Program-made: the position numbers and the translations under genes | Notes under the pieces: generated by a model | Told to the model about the DNA's origin: nothing | Seen by the model: only the letters and a program-made list of their open reading frames with translations | Database searches by the model: none | Shown: positions 27,676-37,953 of the stretch, piece by piece | Position numbering within the stretch: position 1 is the first letter of the stretch | Layout: every line of letters begins with the position of its first letter | From: Paraglaciecola psychrophila 170 | Lineage (GTDB): Bacteria; Pseudomonadota; Gammaproteobacteria; Enterobacterales; Alteromonadaceae | Assembly (NCBI RefSeq): GCF_000347635.1 | Contig: NC_020514.1 | Span: 992,001 to 1,056,000, forward strand | Direction: 5' to 3' | DNA: 64,000 nt

Positions 27676-28971
27676 ATGAAGCTACTGCATACCTCTGACT
27701 GGCATTTAGGTCAGAGTTTTTTTACCAAAAGTCGCAAGGATGAACATCAGGCATTTATCAACTGGTTATTAATGCAAGTTGAACAGCAACAGGTTGATGC
27801 CGTGATCATAGCTGGGGATATTTTTGATACTGGCACTCCGCCCAGTTACGCACGAGAAATGTATAATCAGTTTGTGGTGGATATGCAACAGCTTAACTGT
27901 GTGTTGGTGGTGCTTGGCGGCAATCATGACTCGGTGTCTACGCTAAACGAATCCAAACAAATTCTGGCATGTTTAAATACATTTGTGGTGGCCAGCACCG
28001 GCATAGCAATTGACGAACAAGTGTTTACTATCCCCGATAAGTCAGGCCAGCCTGGGGCTATTTTATGTGCCGTGCCTTTTATCCGGGCCAGAGATGTGTT
28101 GCAAAGCACGGCAGGTGAAACCGGATTACAAAAACGCCAAGCTCTAGGCGATGCGATTAAGCAGCATTACCAAACACTTTATCAAATAGCCTTACTTAAA
28201 CAAAAAGAACAAAAAGCAAACGGGCTAAATATCCCCATCATTGCTACCGGCCATTTAACCGCGCTAGGCGTCAGTCAATCTGAAAGTGTGCGTGACATTT
28301 ACATCGGTACCTTAGACGGCTTTGCCGCAGACGGTTTCCCCCCTGCCGACTACATTGCACTGGGGCATATTCATAAACCGCAGATAGTAGCTAAGTCAGA
28401 ACACATTCGTTATTGCGGCTCGCCTATTCCTTTAAGTTTTGATGAACTGGGCACCCAAAAGCAAGTGATGCTGGTGGAGTTTAGCGAAGCACTGCGCACC
28501 AGTTTACAACCTATCAGCATTCCTATTTTTCAGCCCATGTTAGTGATTAAGGGCGACCTTGCAAAAATTGAGAAAGCACTACAGCAGCTTAACGCTGATG
28601 CAAAAGCTGACATAAAAGTTGATATAAGTGCGCAGCCCTTCTGGTTATGTCTTGAGGTGGATACTCAGGATTATTTATCGGATCTGCAGCAGCGTATTCA
28701 AACTATGACACAGGGGCTAAATGTAGAGGTATTGCAACTGCGCCGCACGCGCAACCAGCGCAGACAATTACTTAGCCAAATGCAAAGTGAAACCCTTGCG
28801 GAATTAACCCCCGAAGACGTATTTGAAAAACGCTTAGCCATGGAGACATTTGATAAAAGCCCTGAAGTAGACTCAGAAAAAACCGATGAACAACACACCA
28901 CACTGCAACAAGTGCGGCAACGGTTTAGCCAAATATTGTCTGAAGTAGAACATCAGGGGACGGATGTATGA
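27676..28971 (+). CDS. sbcD: Exonuclease subunit SbcD
   Basis: About 431 residues. The metallophosphoesterase domain shows MKLLHTSDWHLGQSFF, VDAVIIAGDIFDTGTPPSYA, LGGNHDSVSTL and YIALGHIHKPQ with the metal ligands of Mre11/SbcD nucleases, followed by the capping and C-terminal regions. I chose ATG 27676, which gives the family N-terminus; an upstream in-frame start at 27643 adds 11 unlikely residues. Its stop overlaps the sbcC start (ATGA). SbcCD cuts hairpins and protein-blocked DNA ends. Confidence 0.94.
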   Translation: MKLLHTSDWHLGQSFFTKSRKDEHQAFINWLLMQVEQQQVDAVIIAGDIFDTGTPPSYAREMYNQFVVDMQQLNCVLVVLGGNHDSVSTLNESKQILACLNTFVVASTGIAIDEQVFTIPDKSGQPGAILCAVPFIRARDVLQSTAGETGLQKRQALGDAIKQHYQTLYQIALLKQKEQKANGLNIPIIATGHLTALGVSQSESVRDIYIGTLDGFAADGFPPADYIALGHIHKPQIVAKSEHIRYCGSPIPLSFDELGTQKQVMLVEFSEALRTSLQPISIPIFQPMLVIKGDLAKIEKALQQLNADAKADIKVDISAQPFWLCLEVDTQDYLSDLQQRIQTMTQGLNVEVLQLRRTRNQRRQLLSQMQSETLAELTPEDVFEKRLAMETFDKSPEVDSEKTDEQHTTLQQVRQRFSQILSEVEHQGTDV

Positions 28972-31900
28972 AAATTTTAAGCATTCGATTAAAAAACCTC
29001 AATTCACTTAAGGGGGAATGGAAAATTGATTTTACCCAATCGCCTTTCGCCGAAAACGGCCTATTTGCTATCACCGGGCCAACCGGTGCGGGTAAAACCA
29101 CCTTATTGGATGCAATTTGTTTGGCGCTTTATCATCAAACCCCAAGGCTGGGTCAAATCACTAATTCATCTAACGAAATCATGACCCGAGGCACCAGTGA
29201 GTGTTTGGCCGAGGTGGAGTTTGAAGTAAAAGGCACCGCTTATAGGGCTTTTTGGAGCATGCGCCGTTCACGGGGCAACGTAGACGGTAATCTACAACCC
29301 GCAGATGCAGAACTGGCTGAAGTAGCCACAGGCAACGTACTTGCCACTCAAATTAGGCAAAAAAGCGAAGCAATAGAAAAGTTAACTGGCCTAGATTTTG
29401 GCCGTTTTACCAAGTCTATGATGTTGTCCCAAGGGAATTTTGCCGCGTTTCTTAACGCAGATGAAAATAAACGGGCTGAATTACTCGAAGAGCTCACTGG
29501 GACTGAAGTCTATGGTCAGATTTCAGTTAAGGTGCATGAACACCATAGCCAAGCCAAACAAAGATTAAAGGAATTACAGGTAGGGGCGAATACTTTTCAA
29601 GTGCTCAGCGCAGAGCAAAAGCAAACGCTACAAGACGAATTCAGTCAACTACAAGACAAACAAGCAGGCATCGAGCAACACATTAAAACCCATACGAGTC
29701 ATATAAACTGGTGGGAAAAACGACTCAGTGCACAGCAAAGCCAACAAGATGCCAGCATTTTAAACACCGAGGCCAAGCAAGCCATCGCTGCTGCAAAAAT
29801 TGATTTAAGTTTGCTTGAAAAAAGTGAGCCCGCCGAGCGCCTGCGGCCCAATTGGCAACGCTTAGTTGAGGTAATACAGCAGCAGACTAAAACGAATGAG
29901 CAACTGGCTGCCCAGCAACAAACCCAAACGAAGTTGGGAGTAGAGTTAACCAGCGCAGCCGACAAGTTGTCTGTGGCGGCACAATCATTACAAAGCAGCA
30001 AACAAGCTCAGCAAAGTCAGGAGCAGTTGATAACACAGCAGGTTATGCCCCTTGATAATCAAATAAGCGCCTTAGCTGAAAAACACAGTGATAAACAGCA
30101 GGCTATTGGCCAGTTGCAGCAACAACAGCAAGAGTCTGCCAGCAAACAGCAATTGTTAACCGCTGCGTTAACTGGCTTAAACTCGCAACATAGCCTTGTG
30201 CAAAACTACCTCATTGAGCATCAAGCAGACAGTGCTGTGGGCGAACAACTTAGCGGTTGGAATGCATCACTGGAGCAGCTAAAACGCGATAATATATCAG
30301 CCCAAACACTACAAAAACAAACAGTAGACATCGACAGTCAACTCAATGAAAACATCACGGTTAAACAACGTCTACATGGACAATGGCAAAACCTGTCTGA
30401 ACGTTTGAATCAGCAACAGACTGCGCTGGCAGAAAAAGAGGCAGCGTACCAAAGCTTAACTCATGAGTCAGACGCCAGCGCGCTTGAAAACCAAACTGCA
30501 CATATTAATAGCCTTTGGCCTGAGTTACATAAAGCACAAGATATTCAACGTCGTCATTTACAATTAGAAAAAGATAAAACCAGTGGCCAAAATGAATTAC
30601 TGGCTAGCCAGCAACAAGTAGACGAGCTAACAACCCAGCGCAATACCTTAGTGCAAAAATACCAAGAACAAGAACAAGTCTGCAAAGATCTACAGCAACT
30701 GGTTAGCCAAGAAGAGCAGTTAGCACAATATCGCCAGTTACTTAAAACCGATGAAGAATGCCCGTTGTGCGGGGCAATTGAACATCCTAAATCATCGGCT
30801 ATGGCGATAGATATTCCGCAAACCTTAAACAGAAAACACCAAGCTGAAATTCTGCTCGAGCAATGTAAACAAGCAGGCACAGTGGTTCGCGAAAAGCTGG
30901 ATTCATTTAAGTTAAGAGCGACAGAGTTACAAACTCGCCTAGCTGATTTAGGCGCGCTTGAAAATGAGTTAGCCATGCAATGGCAGGAGAGAGTAGCAAC
31001 ACTGCAACTCAACTTCGCCATCAACGAGCAGCACAGCTTACAAAACTTTGAACTGGCGCTTAAAAAACAGCTAGAACAAGTATCAAACCAATTAAAGTTA
31101 ATTAGCCAGCTAGATAAAGAACGCCAAGCAAACAAAGAAGCCTTAAACATTACCCAGCGAGAGAGTGACAAACTTAGCAGCGAACTCAAATTACTAGAAC
31201 AAAGCCAACAATCGTTGCATCAAAACAGCCAAAAAGCGACGCAAGAATATGCACAGATTATTGAGTTGATAGATAAAAACCGCACGGCCTTACTCACTAA
31301 TATTACTGCTTTGGGTTACGTCGCTCCGCCAGAAAATGAATGGGTGCAATGGCTGCAAAGCAAACGCGAAGATGTCACCCGTTATCAGCAGAAAATGTAT
31401 GATAAAGAACAAATAAGCAGACAACTTGAGCTTAAAAATGCCGAACATGCAGTAGCTGAAAAACTGTTGCAGAGTCTGGATGGGCAACTGTCATCAGAGC
31501 AAATACAAGAAGCTGAGCTTAAACAGCAATGGGATGACAAAGCTAAACAGCGGCATCAATTATTTGGCGAACAGACAGTGGCACTCGCCAGAGAAAATGC
31601 CAATATTCAGCTAAGTACTGCCGAGCAAGCCCATCAGTTAGCTAATAGCAATCACAAACAAATCGATCAGCAACATAGCGACTTATTAGCAGCCATCAAA
31701 GCAAAAATACAACAACAAACAGAGCTTGAACTGTCACTTAAAGCGCTTACAGACAAATGGCATGCGTTACTCGCCAACAGCCCCTTTGTTAACCAAGGCG
31801 AGTTTGAAATGGCGCTGCTGCCCGAACAACAGCGCAGCCAGCTAATCAGTTTGAAACAAAGACTAGATACACAATTACAGCGGGCGAATACGCTGTTAGA

Positions 31901-32642
31901 GCAGTCTGGCGCCCAGCTCAACCAGCTTAATAATAACGAAGACGCAGCCTTATGGCAGCAAACCTCACAAGAAGATGTGAAGGCACAACTGCAGCAGCTA
32001 CAAACTGAAAAAGATAGGTTAGTAGAAAGCAGAGGTGGCATTAGCAGCCAATTATCGGCAGACCAAAAAGAAACCTCACGGCAACAAACATTACTCGACC
32101 AAATCGAACAACAAACACAAGATTACGACCAGCTTAGTTACCTGCACGGTCTAATAGGCTCGGCCAACGGCGACAAATTCCGCCGCTTTGCCCAAGGGCT
32201 CACCCTAGATAACTTGGTGTACCTCGCCAATAAACAACTCGACCGCATCCACGGCCGTTATTTGCTTAAACGCAAAGAAGAACAAGGGTTAGCGTTGACC
32301 GTATTAGATACCTGGCAGGGTGACGTAGAGCGTGATACCAAAACCCTTTCTGGCGGTGAAAGCTTCTTGGTGAGTCTTGCGCTAGCTTTGGCCTTGTCTG
32401 ATTTGGTGAGCCATAAAACCAGTATTGACTCGCTGTTTCTTGATGAAGGTTTTGGCACCTTGGATGCGGAGACGTTGGATATTGCTTTGGATGCGCTAGA
32501 TAATCTGAATGCGTCTGGGAAGATGATTGGAGTGATTAGTCATATTGAGGCTATGAAGGAGCGTATTCCAACGCAGTTAAGGGTTACTAAGAAGAGTGGG
32601 CTGGGGGTGAGTGAGTTGGAACGTCAGTTTGCTGTTGTTTAG
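28968..32642 (+). CDS. sbcC: Exonuclease/ATPase subunit SbcC
   Basis: 1224 residues of the Rad50/SbcC SMC-like family. The N-terminal ATPase half has Walker A in AITGPTGAGKTTLLDAIC (residues 37-45) and the Q-loop QGNFAAFLNADENKRAELLE. Very long Gln-rich coiled coils flank the zinc hook ECPLCGAIEHP near residue 599. The C-terminal half has the signature KTLSGGESFLVSLALALAL and Walker B DSLFLDEGFGTLDAETLD. It is translationally coupled to sbcD. The many open frames on its opposite strand are a by-product of its Gln-rich codons. Confidence 0.95.
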   Translation: MKILSIRLKNLNSLKGEWKIDFTQSPFAENGLFAITGPTGAGKTTLLDAICLALYHQTPRLGQITNSSNEIMTRGTSECLAEVEFEVKGTAYRAFWSMRRSRGNVDGNLQPADAELAEVATGNVLATQIRQKSEAIEKLTGLDFGRFTKSMMLSQGNFAAFLNADENKRAELLEELTGTEVYGQISVKVHEHHSQAKQRLKELQVGANTFQVLSAEQKQTLQDEFSQLQDKQAGIEQHIKTHTSHINWWEKRLSAQQSQQDASILNTEAKQAIAAAKIDLSLLEKSEPAERLRPNWQRLVEVIQQQTKTNEQLAAQQQTQTKLGVELTSAADKLSVAAQSLQSSKQAQQSQEQLITQQVMPLDNQISALAEKHSDKQQAIGQLQQQQQESASKQQLLTAALTGLNSQHSLVQNYLIEHQADSAVGEQLSGWNASLEQLKRDNISAQTLQKQTVDIDSQLNENITVKQRLHGQWQNLSERLNQQQTALAEKEAAYQSLTHESDASALENQTAHINSLWPELHKAQDIQRRHLQLEKDKTSGQNELLASQQQVDELTTQRNTLVQKYQEQEQVCKDLQQLVSQEEQLAQYRQLLKTDEECPLCGAIEHPKSSAMAIDIPQTLNRKHQAEILLEQCKQAGTVVREKLDSFKLRATELQTRLADLGALENELAMQWQERVATLQLNFAINEQHSLQNFELALKKQLEQVSNQLKLISQLDKERQANKEALNITQRESDKLSSELKLLEQSQQSLHQNSQKATQEYAQIIELIDKNRTALLTNITALGYVAPPENEWVQWLQSKREDVTRYQQKMYDKEQISRQLELKNAEHAVAEKLLQSLDGQLSSEQIQEAELKQQWDDKAKQRHQLFGEQTVALARENANIQLSTAEQAHQLANSNHKQIDQQHSDLLAAIKAKIQQQTELELSLKALTDKWHALLANSPFVNQGEFEMALLPEQQRSQLISLKQRLDTQLQRANTLLEQSGAQLNQLNNNEDAALWQQTSQEDVKAQLQQLQTEKDRLVESRGGISSQLSADQKETSRQQTLLDQIEQQTQDYDQLSYLHGLIGSANGDKFRRFAQGLTLDNLVYLANKQLDRIHGRYLLKRKEEQGLALTVLDTWQGDVERDTKTLSGGESFLVSLALALALSDLVSHKTSIDSLFLDEGFGTLDAETLDIALDALDNLNASGKMIGVISHIEAMKERIPTQLRVTKKSGLGVSELERQFAVV

Positions 32643-32770
32643 CACTGCGTGCTGGGTAAACGCTGCGCGTGGCGCATGTGCTTTGCGCCAACTAAGGTTA
32701 TTCACTTCGTTCACTTACGCGCTTTGCACACGCCATCCTTGCTTTTTTAAACGAATCCCTTCGTCCAACC

Positions 32771-33320
32771 GGCAGATTCAAGTCTGAAGTGCATAACCCC
32801 AGAGCAGCTATAGCCACCATGTGTTCAGCCATTAGTTTGGCTGGCGTTTTATAATTTAGTTTCTTTCTTGGCCTATCATTGAGATTGACTATTACATCCT
32901 GAACGGCTGATTGTGATACCTTTTTAAAGTCTGTTGATTTCGGCTAATATTGTCGTAATAGGCCATTGGTGTCTTCATTCAGCCCTCGTTGCCACGAACA
33001 ATAAGGGTCTGCAAAATACACATCACATTTCAAACTTTCAGTCATCTGTTCATGGTACGCAAATTCTTTACCATTATCTGCTGTGATCTTTAGGACCGCG
33101 CCTTTAAACGGTGCTAACAAAGCTATGGTGGCTACTGTGACTTTTTTAGCTGATTTGTCATCTAGACGTGTCGAAACGGTAAAGCTAGTATTCCGCTCCA
33201 CAATCGTGACCAGAACGCCACTGTGTCCTTTGCCGATAACCAGGTTAATTTCCCAATCACCCACTCTACTTTTATCATCAACAACATGTGGGCGATCCTC
33301 AAGACAGTGTCTGACCCCAG
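32771..33320 (-). mobile_element. IS30-family element remnant
   Basis: The minus strand encodes the C-terminal half of an IS30 transposase: EDRPHVVDDKSRVGDWEINL, VIGKGHSGVLVTIVERNTSF, ITADNGKEFAYHEQM, YFADPYCSWQRGLNEDTNGL and NLNDRPRKKLNYKTPAKLM. A TAG at 32944-32946 interrupts it where the family normally continues into PKSTDFKKV. An IS30-type terminal repeat (GGCAGATTCAAGTCTGAAGT, 32771-32790) marks its end next to sbcC. The N-terminal half is missing; homology stops about 33320, right beside moaA. Confidence 0.85.
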
Positions 33321-33327
33321 ATATCTC

Positions 33328-34431
33328 TCAGCCGCCGATATAAGACATCTCAACTTTTTTGTGTTTTGTCGTCTCTGCTGTGCGAAGTTCCGAATATCGA
33401 TCCTTTCGCTGGTTCCAAATTAGCCCTATAGCACTGGTAATTTGTGTATCGCTCTTTCCTGAACGCATAAGTGCTCGTAAATCATGGCCCGACTCCGCGA
33501 ATAGGCAAGTGTATAACTTGCCATCAGTTGAAACACGGGCGCGCGTGCAGGTAGAGCAAAAGGCTTGTGTTACGCTAGATATAACGCCGATTTCGCCGCT
33601 ACCATCCGCATAGGTCCAACGCTGTGCGACTTCACCGCTATAGTTGGATGGTACTTCGATGAGCGGCATATCTGCGTTAACCATGCGTACAATCTCGGCT
33701 GAGGAAACGACATCGTTCATACACCAGCCGTTGGAGGTGCCCACGTCCATGAATTCGATAAAGCGTACAATGTGGCCGCTACCTTTGAAATGCCGCGCCA
33801 TGGCAACGATATCTTTATCGTTGACGCCCTTCTTGACCACCATGTTGATTTTAATAGACGTAAAGCCAGCGCCGTGTGCCGCGTCGATACCTTTTAACAC
33901 ATCGGCTACGGGGTAATTAACATCGTTCATAGCCCGGAATGTCACCTCATCGAGGGAATCAAGTGAGACAGTAACTCGATTCAGGCCTGCGGCTTTGAGC
34001 GCCTTGGCTTTCTTGGGTAATAACGTGGCGTTCGTAGTAAGAGCTATATCAAGTGGCTTCCCGTCTTGTGTTTTGAGGGTGGCCAGCATTTCGACTAACA
34101 CCTCGAGGTTTTTACGCAGCAGGGGCTCGCCTCCCGTGAGACGAACTTTCGTAACACCGTGTGCAACGAACAGCCGCGCTGTGCGCGTGATTTCCTCGAA
34201 ACTCAAAAGTTCGGATCGTGGCAGGTATTGGTAGTCATTCCCGAAGACTTCCTTCGGCATACAATAAGTACAACGGAAGTTACAGCGGTCGGTTACTGAA
34301 ATGCGTAGATCGCCCAAGAGCCTACCGCGTGTATCTGTGGTCTGCCCACTAGGGGCTGCCGCGTTAGCTGGAATCAGCGGTACTTGGCTAGCAGAAAGCA
34401 AGTCAATAATAGGGATTATCTTTATAGTCAT
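33328..34431 (-). CDS. moaA: GTP 3',8-cyclase MoaA
   Basis: About 367 residues. The radical SAM motif is in [20 protein letters not shown]; the second Fe-S site is in [20 protein letters not shown] and the catalytic C-terminal double Gly is present (VEMSYIGG). The enzyme makes the first intermediate of molybdenum cofactor. I chose ATG 34431, which has AGGTG 6 bases upstream. The [20 protein letters not shown] and [14 protein letters not shown] signatures look like the betaproteobacterial subgroup, and base composition is richer in G+C than the surroundings. It is isolated from other moa genes, between an IS30 remnant and a RAYT remnant, suggesting transfer. Confidence 0.93.
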   Translation of the reverse strand: MTIKIIPIIDLLSASQVPLIPANAAAPSGQTTDTRGRLLGDLRISVTDRCNFRCTYCMPKEVFGNDYQYLPRSELLSFEEITRTARLFVAHGVTKVRLTGGEPLLRKNLEVLVEMLATLKTQDGKPLDIALTTNATLLPKKAKALKAAGLNRVTVSLDSLDEVTFRAMNDVNYPVADVLKGIDAAHGAGFTSIKINMVVKKGVNDKDIVAMARHFKGSGHIVRFIEFMDVGTSNGWCMNDVVSSAEIVRMVNADMPLIEVPSNYSGEVAQRWTYADGSGEIGVISSVTQAFCSTCTRARVSTDGKLYTCLFAESGHDLRALMRSGKSDTQITSAIGLIWNQRKDRYSELRTAETTKHKKVEMSYIGG

Positions 34432-34711
34432 TGGGCACCTGATATGGATAAATTGATTATTAAGCGATAAGTTATGATAAGCCGCTATAGTGCGATAACC
34501 CATCGTTCTCAAAGAGCTCTAGAGCCTTCAGCCGATAATATTTTTCTTCCACATCGATTGTTTTCTCAGCATATTGCTGCGTTATTACTTCCTGCAACTC
34601 TCGCACTAGGGAGTAATTCTCTATGCTCGCTTACCGAAACCATAACACTGCTAAGGTAGTTTTCAATCGTTACTATAATAATAAATATTATAAATAAGTG
34701 TGGAGTCAGGT

Positions 34712-34732
34712 CTTGAATTTTTCATATTCAAG
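34712..34732. repeat. Short hairpin beside the decayed RAYT
   Basis: CTTGAAT, a 7-base loop and ATTCAAG, immediately preceded by GTGGAGTCAGGT. A similar GGGGTCTGAGTCTGGAAT motif occurs at 52720 near another decayed insertion sequence, and GGGGTCAGACACTGTC lies at the broken edge of the IS30 remnant near 33303. Together these look like a dispersed short repeat family. Confidence 0.4.
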
Positions 34733-34739
34733 CACGCTG

Positions 34740-35677
34740 TTACAGCGTCTTTGCTTTGCCCATACCACGCATCCGTTGATGGCCAGTATGGGGTTTAAAT
34801 TCACACCTTATTTGCTCGGCCCCTGCGGCGTAGCAGAAGTGTTTTTCAAATTCAGTTGTAAGCGTAAGCCATTGTTCACTGTTTAGGCCTAAACGGTCTA
34901 ATATCCAGCTATGACTATACGTTATGTGCCCTGCTTTGTCTTCTCGTACACACCTGCCTGTGTTATCCACTAATTTGCAATAATCATTGAGGCTAAAGGC
35001 GATGACTTTAGGCATAACTTGCCTACGCTTTTGTTTTACAGCCTTAGAGCGCTTTTGAATACTGGTGTGTTTGGAGGTTTCGGGGGGCTGGCCATCTTGG
35101 CACGAATGGGGTTGAGGTCAACGCAGGCCATGCACGCTAAAACGGCACTTTCGTCTAATAAAGCCTGAGATTTAAAACGCCCTCCCACTAATTTATAAGG
35201 AATAAATTAGAACAGCTTTAGCAGGCCCGAAGGGTGAGGACCATGGATGGCAGAAAATAAAATCTACCCGAACAGCCATCTTTTTAATTGGCTGCCCGGG
35301 CAATAAATTCATTGAGGTTGTGCATAAACAAGCTGATGTTGTGTAAACGACTTCGGTGCGCTTTGATTGTATCTTGTAATGTCACTCCCTCACCTGGACT
35401 AAGGGCCTCATCTCGCATACGCTTTTGCGTGATCAAGGGGCCTTTGTATGAGGTATGCCATAGGCTAACGACTTGTTAATCACTCCACCCTTGTGCTTTA
35501 TCTACGTCAACATGTACATGATTATTCATCACGGTATAAGCAAAAAACATCTATCGCACACACTGTCGACAGATACAACGAACGCTCTTCTACCCATGCC
35601 CGCCTCACATAACGGGATACGCAATGGTAATAAGGTGTATCCGATAAACACACCAAACTCTCTCGTTTTTGGATCAT
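34740..35677 (-). pseudogene. Decayed REP-associated tyrosine transposase
   Basis: A paralogue of the RAYT at 13320-14300. The C-terminal part is intact (34740-35015: FSLNDYCKLVDNTGRCVRED, LNSEQWLTLTTEFEKHFCYA, HTGHQRMRGMGKAKTL) and closely similar to the intact copy. The N-terminus starts at 35677 with LSDTPYYHCVSRYVRRAW, but the segment FLCGVDKYSGQSFEHRRE of the intact copy is deleted, further frame breaks follow, and about 100 bases of foreign DNA interrupt the middle (35188-35286). A REP-like repeat lies 60 bases before the gene, as in the intact copy. Confidence 0.88.
35188..35286. repeat. About 100-bp insertion inside the decayed RAYT
   Basis: Compared with the intact RAYT, the codons between ARAAN and WEGRFKSQ are replaced by about 100 bases that do not continue the protein. 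The insert begins with the inverted repeat CTAATTTAT/ATAAATTAG (35188-35196, 35202-35210) and contains CAGGCCCGAAGGGTGAGGAC and CCATGGATGGCA. It may be a small miniature element; its family was not recognised. Confidence 0.5.
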
Positions 35678-35737
35678 GGGGTACCGATTTATTTAATAAT
35701 CCGTATCTCAAAATATAGAAAAGGTTATAAAACAGTC

Positions 35738-35761
35738 AAATTATGATGGGTGATGAGATGG
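35738..35761 (+). repeat. REP-like repeat beside decayed RAYT
   Basis: AAATTATGATGGGTGATGAG followed by ATGG. The same 24-mer with two changes occurs on the minus strand at 53341-53364. It shares AAATT and ATGGGTG with the units at 14350-14423 and occupies the same position relative to its transposase gene. The IS110 element begins right at its end. Confidence 0.7.
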
Positions 35762-37276
35762 ACGCTCCCTAATACGGCGTCAATGCCCCAAAATAGTATT
35801 TTCAACGAGACTATTTACATAGGGAGCATCCAAGATAAAGCTTAAAACAATTACTATCGATTTAGCAAAGAATGTATTTCAAGTATGTGGTGTGAACGAG
35901 CATATAAAACCGCAGTTTAATAAGAAATTAAAGCGCAGTGAGTTACTAGATTTCATGCGCCAACAATCACCGACTACGGTAGTCATGGAGGCTTGTTATT
36001 CATCTCATTACTGGGGCCGTGAAATCGCTAAGCTAGGCTATGATACTAAGCTTATTCCCACTCAACATGTCACGCCCTTTATGCGAGGTAACAATAATGA
36101 CCACAACGATGGCTTTGCTATAGCAGAAGCCAGTCAACGAGCCAATATTCGGTTTGTGCCTTTGAAGTCTGAGTACCGGTAAGAAATATTTTGTTTGCAT
36201 TGTATCCGCGAAAGTCTCATCAAAAACAAAACAGCGTTGATTAATCAACCGAGGGGATTATTAAGTGAGTTCGGCGTGGTATTTCCCTGTGGTCACAAGG
36301 CATTACTAGGGTGGATTAAAGAGTATAATAGATAACCCTCAATACAGTCACCGATTACAAAATTTGGTGATAGATATATTGATTGAATATGAAACCATAA
36401 TCAAGCGCCTAAAAGACATAGAGCAACAATTACGGATGTTTTTTGAAGGAAGTGAAAGCGGTTGAATATTACTTGGCATACCTGGAATAGTTATCATTAA
36501 TGCTTCAGCCCCTTTTAGCCAGTATCGACAAAGGCCAAGCGTTTAATTGTCCCAAAGAGTTTACAATGTGGTTAGGGCTAACGCCCAAACAACATACCTC
36601 GGGTAATATCAGCAAGATGGGCGGTATTACCAAACGAGGAGACCGTCACTTACGTAAACAATTAGTACACGGTGCAAGGTCATTTGTGAGTCGTGCGGCT
36701 AAAAAAACAGACGCATTATCATTATGGGCAACGAAGCTTCGCGTCACTAAACCGTTTAATAAGGTGGTCGTTGCTATAGCACACCGTTTAGCACGTTTAA
36801 TTTGGATATTACTTACGCGCCAAGAACATTACAGCGCAATACCAACCGGTGTGAGTGCATAATATGAAACAGTTTACGTTATCTCGGTTTTGCTCAATTC
36901 CGGACGAGAAAAAGGCGTTAAGCCATTGTGGTTGTTGTGGAAGGCAAGACTCGGGATAACACTTTTTACTTAACCTGCTTAGCCAGAATATGATGAAGAA
37001 AACGGTCTACCCTACCTCATCAAAGCCTGACTATGACAAGGATTATTAATCCGTGTGGTTGTATTTTAAAGGCGATAAGGTACTCGGTAAGGACTTCATC
37101 AGAGGCCTGAGATGATAAAACCATTTCAATTAAGAACCTGAATATATGTCAGAACTAAGCTACTTTAAGGCTATTTCATTTACGTTGACGAGTGGGAATA
37201 TAGAAAAAAGACGAAGAATTTGTGCTGTAAACGGCATGGAAAGATTAGTTATGCTTTGACTTCGGGAGAGCGTCCA
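35761..37276 (+). mobile_element. IS110-family insertion sequence (degraded)
   Basis: About 1.5 kb. The left end GACGCTCCCT at 35761 and the sequence GGGAGAGCGTCC ending at 37276 form an imperfect inverted pair that may mark its borders; GGGAGCATCC at 35821 is a second inner copy. It contains a decayed IS110 transposase (35837-36862) and about 400 bases of non-coding downstream DNA. The left border touches the REP-like repeat at 35738-35761 and the right border lies 8 bases before a truncated AraC gene, so insertion or rearrangement here probably removed that gene's front part. Confidence 0.7.
35837..36862 (+). pseudogene. IS110-family transposase, degraded
   Basis: The DEDD domain is visible at 35837-36180: LKTITIDLAKNVFQVCGVN, SPTTVVMEACYSSHYWGREI, LIPTQHVTPFMRGNNNDHND. 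A stop at 36181 and at least two frame changes follow (SLIKNKTALINQPRGLLSEF near 36215-36270). The C-terminal transposase_20 domain is intact from 36500: LASIDKGQAFNCPKEFTMWL, GLTPKQHTSGNISKMGGITK, RGDRHLRKQLVHGARSFV. The usual ATG is replaced by an ATA-containing sequence. It cannot make a full transposase as read. Confidence 0.9.
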
Positions 37277-37284
37277 TATATGTC

Positions 37285-37698
37285 TTGTTAATTCTTATTT
37301 TTGAGGTGTTATGGGTTCAATTGTTAAGAGAATTGATGGAGAGTGGGGTGATGAAAGTAGGCTTGCTAGCTGGTTTAGCCGACCAAAATATGAGAAAAAC
37401 CATCGTTGCGATGTATGATAATCCTGAGATTGATTGGACGGTTGAAAGCCTTGCCGCCGAGGCTTGTATGTCTCGTAGCGTCTTTTCAAACTTATTTCGT
37501 GAAACTATCGGGGAAACACCTGCGAAGTATCTGCAACACTGGCGAATTGGTTTAGTAAAAAAGTGGCTAAAGAATGGACAGCCAATAAAATTGATAGCTG
37601 AAGAAGCTGGTTATAAAAGTGAATCAGCATTGTCGCGAGCATTCAAAGCTCAATGTGGTTTTTCACCTAGAGAATGGCTTATAAACATAAGTAGATAA
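37285..37698 (+). pseudogene. AraC-family regulator, C-terminal DNA-binding part only
   Basis: The frame encodes two helix-turn-helix motifs of an AraC regulator: IDWTVESLAAEACMSRSVFS with NLFRETIGETPAKYLQHWRI, and QPIKLIAEEAGYKSESALSR with AFKAQCGFSPREWL. The effector-binding cupin domain normally in front is missing; only its end (FEVLWVQLLRELMESGVMKVG) remains, directly beside the IS110 border. No good ribosome-binding site serves the fragment. It is probably a gene truncated by the element. Confidence 0.8.
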
Positions 37699-37723
37699 AG
37701 ACATTGAGTGTGAAAAAAATTGC

Positions 37724-37867
37724 ATGTCTCTATTAAAATATAAGGTGAAGCATATCCGTGCTGTCGCAAAAGAAGGTATGGTTAAACAAAATACCAGTGG
37801 CAAAGTTGTTGAAAGGCTCATCGATGACATTAAATTTGGAACTGGGCTAAAAGTTATTTGCATATAG
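37724..37867 (+). CDS. Small uncharacterised reading frame (47 residues)
   Basis: ATG to TAG encoding a basic peptide beginning MSLLKYKVKHIRAVAKEGMV and ending KFGTGLKVICI. It follows the AraC fragment by 25 bases. I do not recognise it; the composition is compatible with a fragment of a larger protein. No strong ribosome-binding site was seen. Confidence 0.25.
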   Translation: MSLLKYKVKHIRAVAKEGMVKQNTSGKVVERLIDDIKFGTGLKVICI

Positions 37868-37917
37868 TCTAGCTGCATAAGACACCCATTTTTAGAAAGT
37901 AGCAAAACAAGCGGTGA

Positions 37918-37953
37918 TTGGGTACTTTATTGTTTTGTGTGTCTAAATTATGT
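37918..37953 (+). repeat. Imperfect 36-bp direct repeat, left copy
   Basis: TTGGGTACTTTATTGTTTTG then TGTGTCTAAATTATGT. It matches 41622-41657 with five mismatches in 36 bases. The two copies have the same orientation and enclose the IS91-like fragment, gdhA and the methyltransferase gene. Confidence 0.7.

Noticed and set aside
28968-32642. Several long open frames on the minus strand inside sbcC
   Set aside because: They are Ser/Cys/Leu-rich low-complexity translations caused by the Gln-rich codons of the real coiled-coil protein on the plus strand.
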